Of a stretch of DNA of 64,000 bases, positions 57,645 through 64,000 are shown piece after piece. Location of the stretch: assembly GCF_002954775.1 (NCBI RefSeq), contig NZ_PJME01000022.1, positions 62,001 through 126,000 on the forward strand, written 5' to 3'. How positions within the stretch are numbered: position 1 is the first letter of the stretch; each line of letters starts with the position of its first letter. A program made the translations under genes and the position numbers. Below the pieces are notes generated by a model. That model was not told where the DNA came from and did no database searches. It was given only the letters and a program-made list of their open reading frames with translations. This DNA is from Streptomyces geranii (GTDB lineage Bacteria; Actinomycetota; Actinomycetes; Streptomycetales; Streptomycetaceae).

Positions 57645-58750
57645 GCCTTCTCCTCCTGCTCCTGCTGCTCCTTCTGCGGCTTCTCCTCCGGCACCTCAGG
57701 CGGCCGGTCGAACTCGTCGGTGACCGTGGGCGCCTCGTCGCCCTCCCCGCCCGTCCAGCGCACCACCAGCTCCCCCAGGGCGGTCTCCTGGTCCAGGGCG
57801 ACGGCCTTCTCCCGGTACAGCTCCAGCAGGGCCAGGAAGCGCGCCACGACGGTGAGGGTGTCGTCGGCGTCCGCGACGAGGTCCTGGAAGGTGGCCTCGC
57901 CCAGCTCCCGCAGCCGCGCGACCACGATCCCGGCCTGCTCCTGGACGCTCACCAGGGGCGCGTGGATGTGGTCGACGTACACCTGGGGCCTGGGCTTCGG
58001 CTGCATCGCCTTCACGGCGAGCTTCGCGAACCCCTCCGCCCCGATGCTGATGACGACCTCGGGCAGCAGCTCGGCGAGATGGTCCTCAAGTCCGACCGTA
58101 CGGGGATAACGGCGGGCCTCGTCGTCGAGGCGGCGGCTGAGGATGTCGGCGATCTGTTTGTACGCCCGGTACTGGAGCAGCCGCGCGAACAGCAGGTCCC
58201 GTGCTTCCAGGAGGGCCAGGTCGGCCTCGTCCTCGACCTCGGCGGCGGGCAGCAGCCGCGCGGCCTTCAGGTCCAGCAGGGTGGCCGCGACGACCAGGAA
58301 CTCGGTCGTCTGGTCGAGGTCCCAGTCCGGGCCCATCGCCCTGATGTGCGACATGAACTCGTCGGTCACCTTGGAGAGGGCGACCTCGGTGACGTCCAGC
58401 TTGTGCTTGGAGATCAGCTGGAGGAGGAGGTCGAACGGCCCCTCGAAGTTGGCGAGCCGGATCCTGAAGACCCCGTCATCGGGTTCGGCGGGCGGAGCGG
58501 CCTCGGCGAGCGGGGCGGGCTCGGCAGGCGGCGCGGGCTCCGGTTCGGGCTCCGGACCGGTTTCCGGTTCCGCTGCCGGAACCGGGGTCTCCGGTACGTC
58601 CTCGGCCACCGGAACGACCGCGACCGGCTCCTCGGGAGCCTCGACGCGCTCCTCGACCGGAACCGGCGGCGAGCCCCCCGGACCCCGCCCCAGCACACGC
58701 CGACGGCCGGCGGGGCCGGGGCCGGATGCGGGGGCGTCGTTCGAGGTCAT
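57641..58750 (-). CDS. scpA: segregation and condensation protein A
   Basis: The protein has 369 residues. The ScpA kleisin begins at about 95 with 'FRIRLANFEGPFDLLLQLISKHKLDVTEVALSKV' and ends with a winged helix ('LGELVVRWTGGEG' region near 330). The first ~92 residues are an unusual Glu/Pro/Ala extension (PEPEPEPAPPAEPAPLAEA) that will be disordered. ScpA closes the SMC ring and helps compact chromosomes during sporulation. It lies 17 bp after the ribbon-helix-helix-like gene and appears co-transcribed with parA. Confidence 0.94.
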   Translation of the reverse strand: MTSNDAPASGPGPAGRRRVLGRGPGGSPPVPVEERVEAPEEPVAVVPVAEDVPETPVPAAEPETGPEPEPEPAPPAEPAPLAEAAPPAEPDDGVFRIRLANFEGPFDLLLQLISKHKLDVTEVALSKVTDEFMSHIRAMGPDWDLDQTTEFLVVAATLLDLKAARLLPAAEVEDEADLALLEARDLLFARLLQYRAYKQIADILSRRLDDEARRYPRTVGLEDHLAELLPEVVISIGAEGFAKLAVKAMQPKPRPQVYVDHIHAPLVSVQEQAGIVVARLRELGEATFQDLVADADDTLTVVARFLALLELYREKAVALDQETALGELVVRWTGGEGDEAPTVTDEFDRPPEVPEEKPQKEQQEQEEKA

Positions 58751-58767
58751 GGCCCCGCAGGCTACCG

Positions 58768-59349
58768 CTAGCGCCCGCGCAACCGTCGTACGAGGATGCT
58801 CGCGTCTCCGCGGGACTCCAGATCCGCGAGGACCACCGCGACCGCCTCGCGCACGATCCGTCCGCGGTCGACCGCGAGGCCGTGCTCGCCCCGGAGCACC
58901 AGACGCGCGTGCTCCAGGTCCATCAGCTCCTCGGCGGAGACGTACACCGTGATCTTCTCGTCGTGCCGCTCGCGCCCGCTGGGCCGCCGCGAGGGCGCCC
59001 GTCCGCGCTTGCGGGACGCCGACACCGACTGCGGTGAGGGCCCCTGCTGTCCGGAGGCAGAACCTTCCTGCTCCCCCGGCCGCCGTCCCGAACGCTCCGC
59101 GGTGGCCGCGCGGCTGCGCGACTCCCCGGCGTCGCCGGGGTCCGCGCCGGTGGCGACATGCTCGTCGCCGTCGCCGTCACCGCCCTGGACGGGCACCGAG
59201 TGCGGCGCGTCCGCCGCGGCGGCCCCGTCGCTCTCCCCGGCGGGACCCGGTACCCGGGGCTCGCCGCCCGCCTGGCGCCTGGGAGTGGACGACTGGAGCG
59301 CCATGCCCCCGGTGGTACGGAACAGCTCGTCGGCCCCCGGCAGACTCAC
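58768..59349 (-). CDS. probable ribbon-helix-helix partner of ParA
   Basis: The protein has about 193 residues; GTG 59349 overlaps the parA stop by four bases. The N-terminal ~125 residues are disordered (Gly/Ser/Asp/Arg). The C-terminal ~65 residues, 'HDEKITVYVSAEELMDLEHARLVLRGEHGLAVDRGRIVREAVAVVLADLE', look like a strand plus two helices with basic flanks, as in CopG/ParG-type DNA-binding dimers. Coupling to parA suggests it is the DNA-side partner or activator of that ATPase. The fold is inferred by eye. Confidence 0.65.
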   Translation of the reverse strand: MSLPGADELFRTTGGMALQSSTPRRQAGGEPRVPGPAGESDGAAAADAPHSVPVQGGDGDGDEHVATGADPGDAGESRSRAATAERSGRRPGEQEGSASGQQGPSPQSVSASRKRGRAPSRRPSGRERHDEKITVYVSAEELMDLEHARLVLRGEHGLAVDRGRIVREAVAVVLADLESRGDASILVRRLRGR

Positions 59350-60524
59350 TCGGCGTGACACCGGGCGAGCACCTCCCTGGCGAGCTGGCGATAGGCGGCG
59401 GCACCGACGGAGTTGGAGGCGTACGTCGTGATCGGCTCACCGGCGACCGTGGTCTCCGGGAAGCGGACCGTGCGCCCGATGACCGTGTGGTAGACGTGCT
59501 CGTCGAAGGCCTCGACGACCCGTGCGAGCACCTCACGGCTGTGCACCGTGCGCGAGTCGTACATCGTGGCGAGGATGCCGTCGAGCTCCAGCTCCGGGTT
59601 GAGCCGCTCCTGGACCTTCTCGATGGTCTCCGTCAGCAGCGCGACACCGCGCAGGGCGAAGAACTCGCACTCCAGAGGCACTATCACCTTGTGAGCCGCC
59701 GTCAGGGCGTTCACCGTGAGCAGGCCGAGCGAGGGCTGACAGTCGATCACGATGTAGTCGTAGTCGGCCATGAGCGGCTTGAGGGCGCGCTGGAGCGTCG
59801 ACTCGCGCGCGACCTCCGACACCAGCTGCACCTCGGCCGCCGACAGGTCGATGTTGCTCGGCAGCAGGTCCATGTTCGGGACCGCGGTCTTCAGGAGGAC
59901 CTCGTCCGCGGACATCCCCCGCTCCATGAGCAGGTTGTAGACCGTCAGGTCGAGTTCCATCGGGTTCACCCCGAGGCCCACGGAGAGGGCGCCCTGCGGG
60001 TCGAAGTCGACCAGCAGGACCCGGCGTCCGTACTCCGCGAGCGCGGCACCCAGGTTGATGGTCGACGTGGTCTTGCCCACGCCGCCCTTCTGGTTGCACA
60101 TCGCGATGATCGTCGCGGGTCCGTGACTGGTCAGCGGACCCGGGATCGGGAAGTACGGCAGCGGGCGTCCGGTCGGACCGATGCGCTCGCGGCGCTGTCG
60201 GGCCGCGTCGGGCGCGAGCGTGGCCGCGTACTCCGGATCGGGCTCGTACTCGGCGTCGGGGTCGTAGAAGTGCCCGTCGGGCAGTTCGTCGTAGTCGGCG
60301 AAGTGGTTGTGGACCCCGCCACTACCGTCGCCGGCCATGGCGTTCACGTGATGGCCATCCATGCTCATGTGTGCTGGCTGAGTCACCACCGGCATCCGGT
60401 GACCCTGGTGGGCTGCGAAGGTGCGGACGGCTACGGAGCCGACAGCCGCGAGCTCCGTGGGGCCCGAGCCCCGCGCCGGCGTTCCTGGTTGACCACCCCC
60501 GGGAGTAAATGTCGACTCATTCAC
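59346..60524 (-). CDS. ParA-family ATPase with long N-terminal extension
   Basis: The protein has 392 residues from GTG 60524, with GGAGG upstream. The deviant Walker A 'CNQKGGVGKTTSTINLGAAL' begins near 143, 'VLLVDFDPQGALSVGLG' near 168 and 'YDYIVIDCQPSLGLLTVNAL' near 243 are standard ParA/Soj elements. The first ~135 residues are His/Pro/Gly-rich and not part of the family. It is distinct from the oriC-linked parAB. In S. coelicolor a ParA-like gene beside scpAB affects sporulation and chromosome segregation (from memory). It probably works with the next gene. Confidence 0.93.
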   Translation of the reverse strand: MNESTFTPGGGQPGTPARGSGPTELAAVGSVAVRTFAAHQGHRMPVVTQPAHMSMDGHHVNAMAGDGSGGVHNHFADYDELPDGHFYDPDAEYEPDPEYAATLAPDAARQRRERIGPTGRPLPYFPIPGPLTSHGPATIIAMCNQKGGVGKTTSTINLGAALAEYGRRVLLVDFDPQGALSVGLGVNPMELDLTVYNLLMERGMSADEVLLKTAVPNMDLLPSNIDLSAAEVQLVSEVARESTLQRALKPLMADYDYIVIDCQPSLGLLTVNALTAAHKVIVPLECEFFALRGVALLTETIEKVQERLNPELELDGILATMYDSRTVHSREVLARVVEAFDEHVYHTVIGRTVRFPETTVAGEPITTYASNSVGAAAYRQLAREVLARCHAE

Positions 60525-60928
60525 AAGTCGTCTTACCTCCTTGGTGACCAGGAAACTTCTCGATAGGTCAGCGTGGCACCATGCCGACGGTTGGCGACTC
60601 TATGGCGTGTCGGCCGTTCGCAGCAACACAATCCGCCGGACCCGGCCCGATGTGTCGGCAATGAAACATCCCTCTGTCAAGGGCGTACGGCCGTCGCACG
60701 GCAGGTTCCACCGGTGCGCGAATCGGTTGAAGCGTTACGTTCGAGGCGAGTTGAACGAGTGTCGCAAAGTGACCATACACACATCCGGCCGGACCTTGTC
60801 GGGCAAGGTCCGGCGGGGTGCGGGGCGTTGACGAGGCCTGTTGACGTATCGCCTTTTACCCGCTGATGACTTGGTCTTTTTGTCGACCGGGAGGCCCTGC
60901 GGAGCGGCCCGGCGGGCCAGGTCACGAC
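60525..60928. other. intergenic region between ald and parA
   Basis: No gene is seen. A hairpin CCGGACCTTG (60789-60798) / CAAGGTCCGG (60804-60813) 116 bp past the ald stop is a likely terminator. The 60570-60780 part, with TTGAAGCGTTACG and nearby AT-richer sequence, probably holds the parA promoter. Confidence 0.5.
60789..60813. terminator. terminator hairpin after ald
   Basis: CCGGACCTTG and CAAGGTCCGG form a perfect 10-bp stem with a 5-base loop, downstream of the minus-strand ald gene. There is no T-tract. Confidence 0.65.
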
Positions 60929-62053
60929 TCAGCCGAGCAGCGACTCCAGTTCGACGTGCTCCAGCCCGTGCGCCTCGGCGACCTCGCGGTAGACGACCTT
61001 GCCGTCATGGGTGTTGAGGCCCTTGGCGAGCGCCGGATCCCGGCGCAGCGCGGCGACCCAGCCGCGGTCGGCGAGTTCCACGATGTACGGCAGCGTGGCG
61101 TTGGTGAGGGCGTAGGTCGAGGTGTTGGGCACCGCGCCGGGCATGTTGGCGACGCAGTAGAAGACCGATCCGTGGACGGGGAAGGTCGGTTCGGCGTGGG
61201 TCGTGGGGCGCGAGTCCTCGAAGCAGCCGCCCTGGTCGATCGCGATGTCGACGAGCACGCTTCCGGGCTTCATCCGCGACACGAGTTCGTTGGTGACGAG
61301 CTTCGGGGCCTTGGCGCCGGGGATGAGCACGGCGCCGATCACGAGGTCGGCGTCCAGGACGGCCTTCTCCAACTCGAAGGAGTTGGACATGATCGCCCGG
61401 ACCTTGGTGCCGAACACCTTGTCGGCCTCGCGCAGCTTGTTGATGTCGCGGTCGAGCAGCGTGACGTGGAAGCCCATGCCCACGGCGATCTGCGTGGCGT
61501 TCCAGCCGGAGACGCCGCCGCCGATGACGACGGCCCGCGCGGGCTGCGTGCCGGGGACACCGCCGGGGAGCACACCGCGTCCGCCGACCGAGCGCATCAG
61601 GTGGTAGGCGCCGACCTGCGGGGCCAGCCGGCCGGCGACCTCCGACATCGGGGCGAGCAGCGGCAGGGCGCGACCGGGCAGTTCGACGGTCTCGTACGCG
61701 ATCGCGGTGGTGCCGGACGCGACGAGCGCGTCGGTGCACTCCTTGGAGGCGGCCAGGTGCAGGTACGTGAAGAGCGTCTGGTCCTTGCGGAGGCGGTGGT
61801 ACTCCTCGGCGATGGGCTCCTTGACCTTCAGCAGCAGGTCGGCGCTGGCCCACACCTCGTCGGCCGTCTCCAGGATGCGCGCGCCCGCGGCCACGAACTC
61901 GTCGTCCGTGATCGAGGAGCCGACGCCGGCGTTCCGCTCGATGACGACCTGGTGGCCGTGGCGCACCAGTTCGTGCACTCCGGCCGGGGTGATGGCCACG
62001 CGGAACTCGTTGTTCTTGACCTCGCGGGGGATGCCGACCTTCACGTCGATCAC
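60929..62053 (-). CDS. ald: L-alanine dehydrogenase
   Basis: The protein has 374 residues from GTG 62053; a later GTG at 62044 is possible. 'KVGIPREVKNNEFRVAITPAGVHELVRHGHQV' opens the catalytic domain, with the catalytic Lys and His in 'LLLKVKEP' and 'LFTYLHLAA'. The NAD fold 'RAVVIGGGVSGWNATQIAVGMG' begins near 170. It interconverts alanine and pyruvate with NAD, in nitrogen recycling and redox balance. It is monocistronic. Confidence 0.96.
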   Translation of the reverse strand: MIDVKVGIPREVKNNEFRVAITPAGVHELVRHGHQVVIERNAGVGSSITDDEFVAAGARILETADEVWASADLLLKVKEPIAEEYHRLRKDQTLFTYLHLAASKECTDALVASGTTAIAYETVELPGRALPLLAPMSEVAGRLAPQVGAYHLMRSVGGRGVLPGGVPGTQPARAVVIGGGVSGWNATQIAVGMGFHVTLLDRDINKLREADKVFGTKVRAIMSNSFELEKAVLDADLVIGAVLIPGAKAPKLVTNELVSRMKPGSVLVDIAIDQGGCFEDSRPTTHAEPTFPVHGSVFYCVANMPGAVPNTSTYALTNATLPYIVELADRGWVAALRRDPALAKGLNTHDGKVVYREVAEAHGLEHVELESLLG

Positions 62054-62187
62054 GGTCCTTGGCTCAGAGGGTGTGGGGGCATAGCAATACATACCCGGAC
62101 GTGCGAGGGCACACCAGGAGACCGCAGGAGAAGGCGCGGTAGAGCCAGTTTAATGAAGGCGTTCTCGGTGTCTAGCCTTTCAATGCA

Positions 62188-64000
62188 TCAATCTTCGACT
62201 GATGTACTACGGATTTCGTAGGCGTTAGCACCGTGTTCCGCCTCTGGATCATCCGTAGGGCCCTCCGGCTCGTCGTCCAGCAGCCGCTCGGCCGCACCCC
62301 GGTGCAGCCGCGCCGCCGCCGGATCGCCGAGGTGCTCCAGCGTGTCGGCCAGCCGCAGCTGGAGCGCCGCCTGCAGCCGTACGTCGTCCGCGCGCCGCGC
62401 CCACTCCACCGCCTCCTGGCAGGTGCGCAGCGACTCCTCGGGCCGCCCGGCGTACTCCTGGACCCGGGCCAGCTCGCTCAACGCGCGCGCGTGGGCGCCC
62501 ACATCGCCGTTCTTGCGGTGCCCGGCCACCGCGGCACGCCAGTTGCGCAGCGCCTCGCCGTAACGGCCCGCGTAGGTGTGCGCGGCGGCGATACGGCCGT
62601 ACAGCCGGGCGGCGTCCTCGCGCTCGTCGCGCGCCAGGCGCTGGGCGAGCGCGCGGCCGTACCAGTCGGCGGCCCGGTCGTGGTCCCCCAGCTCCTGGTG
62701 CGCGCCCCCTACGGATTCCATCGCGCGCCCGGTCGCATACGGGTCGTTCGCCTCGCGTCCGGCGTCCAGCGCGGCCCGGTAGCGGGCCAGCGCGTCGGTC
62801 GTACGGCCGGTCTGGGCGTCCAGGTCGGCGAGGTTCAGCAGGGCGGCGGCCCGTTCGCGGGGCAGGTTCCGGCGTTCGGCGACGTCGAGGACGAGCCGGT
62901 GGACGCCGTACAGGTCGGGTGCGGCGGCCTGGGTGCCGATGTGCGCGACCATCGCCTTGACCAGGGCCGACATCAGGCGGCGGGCCAGCGTGTCCAGTTC
63001 CCCGTCGGCGACGGCCGTGCGCGCGGCGGCGAGCAGGGCGGGCCTGCGGATGGTCAGCCAGTCCGCCGCCGCCCTCGGGTTGGGGAAGCGCAGCGTGCTG
63101 GGCGTGCCGAGGAGCTTCTCGCGGGCCAGCGGGCTGTCGGTCTCGGTGATCGCCCGGCAGGACACCAGCAGCCGTACCGTCCGCTCCAGCATCCGCGCGC
63201 GGGCCAGCTGCAGTTCGGCCGGACGGTCCTGGGAGTCCGCCAGAGGGCGCAGGAGGGGCAGCAGGCAGCCGGGGACCTCGTACTGCGGCAGAGGCGAGTC
63301 AACGGCCGTCAGGAGGCTCAGGGCGACGAAGTCGTCCAGGGTGGCGCGGGCGCCGCCGACGGAGCAGCCGGCCAGCGCGGAGGCCGTCTGGGGGTCCACG
63401 AGGCCGCCGGGGGCCAGGGAGAGCAGTCGCAGTATCCGGGCGGCCGGGGTCGGCAGCGAGGCGTACACGAGGCGGAAGACGCGGCTCAGGGCGGTGCCGT
63501 CGTCGCCCTCGGCGTGCAGTTGTTTCGCGAGGTCGGAGACCGCCGACTTGGGCCGGGCCGCGAGCCAGCCGCCGGCCAGCATCAGCGCGGCGGGCTGGCC
63601 CTGGCAGACCTCGGCGAGTCCTTCGGCGGAGCGCGGGTCCACGGTGACGCGTACGGAGCCCGTGAAGCGGCCCAGCAGCTCCACGGCGGACTTGGTGTCG
63701 AGGCCGCCCAGGGTGCACGGGCGGACGTCGGAGATCCCGGTCAGCGGGCCGCCGGAGACCGCGACGGCGAGGCAGTCGGGGTTGTCCGGGAGCAGCGCGT
63801 CGACCTGCTCGGCGTCGGCCGCGTCGTCGAGCAGGAGCAGCATCCGCCGGTCGGCCAGCGCGTCGCGCAGCGCCTCGGACAACTCGTCCTCGTCGGCGCC
63901 CGGCGGGGTCGGCAGGTCCAGGGCGGTGAGCAGTTCGCGCGCGGTGCGTTCGGTCGGCACGCGCGTGCCGTCGGGTTCGGCGAGGCGGGCCCGCAGCACG
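62188..64000 (-). CDS. ATPase/TPR regulatory protein (AfsR/SARP-type C-terminal part), partial
   Basis: The frame is open to the window edge, so at least 603 residues are visible and the N-terminus is missing. 'RMLLLLDDAADAEQVDALLP' matches the Walker-B-like part of an NB-ARC/STAND ATPase, followed by 'GQPAALMLAGGWLAARP' and a winged-helix region. From about residue 390 of the visible part come tetratricopeptide repeats ('ERAAALLNLADLDAQTGRTTDALARYRAALDAGRE', 'AGRYGEALRNWRAAVAGHRKNG'). This resembles AfsR-like regulators or effector-free STAND proteins; the DNA-binding or effector domain that would decide lies outside the window. Confidence 0.75.
   Translation of the reverse strand, partial: VLRARLAEPDGTRVPTERTARELLTALDLPTPPGADEDELSEALRDALADRRMLLLLDDAADAEQVDALLPDNPDCLAVAVSGGPLTGISDVRPCTLGGLDTKSAVELLGRFTGSVRVTVDPRSAEGLAEVCQGQPAALMLAGGWLAARPKSAVSDLAKQLHAEGDDGTALSRVFRLVYASLPTPAARILRLLSLAPGGLVDPQTASALAGCSVGGARATLDDFVALSLLTAVDSPLPQYEVPGCLLPLLRPLADSQDRPAELQLARARMLERTVRLLVSCRAITETDSPLAREKLLGTPSTLRFPNPRAAADWLTIRRPALLAAARTAVADGELDTLARRLMSALVKAMVAHIGTQAAAPDLYGVHRLVLDVAERRNLPRERAAALLNLADLDAQTGRTTDALARYRAALDAGREANDPYATGRAMESVGGAHQELGDHDRAADWYGRALAQRLARDEREDAARLYGRIAAAHTYAGRYGEALRNWRAAVAGHRKNGDVGAHARALSELARVQEYAGRPEESLRTCQEAVEWARRADDVRLQAALQLRLADTLEHLGDPAAARLHRGAAERLLDDEPEGPTDDPEAEHGANAYEIRSTSVED

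Noticed and set aside
62054..62187. tRNA gene between ald and the TPR gene
   Set aside because: No cloverleaf, T-loop or acceptor pairing could be found.
62188..64000. Definite SARP-family antibiotic regulator
   Set aside because: Only the ATPase/TPR part is visible; the N-terminal DNA-binding domain that would define it is outside the window.

Overview
The window is a high-GC actinobacterial chromosome segment, almost certainly Streptomyces. The evidence is the very strong G/C bias at third codon positions, the many GTG starts and 4-base stop/start overlaps, a streptogrisin-type protease, an Rpf-like LysM protein, SepF, and the gene order sepF-like / der-plsC-cmk-tyrA-aroH / rluB-scpB-scpA / parA / ald. 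From memory this order matches the core chromosome of S. coelicolor around SCO1739-SCO1773; I could not check that here.

Left arm (1-35 kb). A phage-tail remnant (1-2462) is followed by an MMPL exporter with a two-component system (2608-6969). Next come an AzlB-like Lrp regulator facing azlCD (6978-8570), a second two-component system whose kinase/regulator junction has been tandemly amplified (8572-10930), a small membrane protein, and a TetR-controlled acyl-CoA dehydrogenase / phosphotransferase / broken SDR operon (11785-15037). The error-prone repair pair dnaE2 plus a Y-family-like partner follows, with a candidate SOS box. Then come a slipin, a secreted streptogrisin-like protease, a DUF1684 protein, two luciferase-like flavin oxidoreductases with an FAD protein, a SepF-type division protein, a glutaryl-CoA-type dehydrogenase, an inverted array of about 88-bp repeats, an MFS exporter, a mannosyltransferase-like membrane protein and a PAP2 phosphatase.

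Middle (35-46 kb). A branched-chain-amino-acid-type ABC locus is arranged divergently. The minus strand carries the binding protein, an MTB12-like lipoprotein and a WYL regulator. The plus strand carries a membrane protein, a three-domain LivH-LivM-LivG fusion and livF. The fusion holds 24 exactly phased octapeptide repeats. An Rpf/LysM protein and two Streptomyces-type hypotheticals follow.

Right arm (46-64 kb). This is a conserved housekeeping block: aroH-tyrA-cmk-plsC-der, a Rieske/DUF6529 redox pair, a nucleotidyltransferase facing a frameshifted remnant, an NrtR-type Nudix regulator with an ADP-ribosylglycohydrolase, rluB-scpB-scpA, parA with a probable ribbon-helix-helix partner, ald, and the 3' part of a TPR/ATPase-like regulator that runs off the window.

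The most unusual signal is a recurring mutational pattern. At seven gene junctions a short segment that includes the upstream gene's stop codon has been duplicated in tandem or at close range (units of 9 to about 100 bp). The most striking case lies between the kinase at 9740 and the regulator at 9228. There, about six degenerate copies of the junction keep one open frame of 172 codons that overlaps both neighbours by 4 bases.
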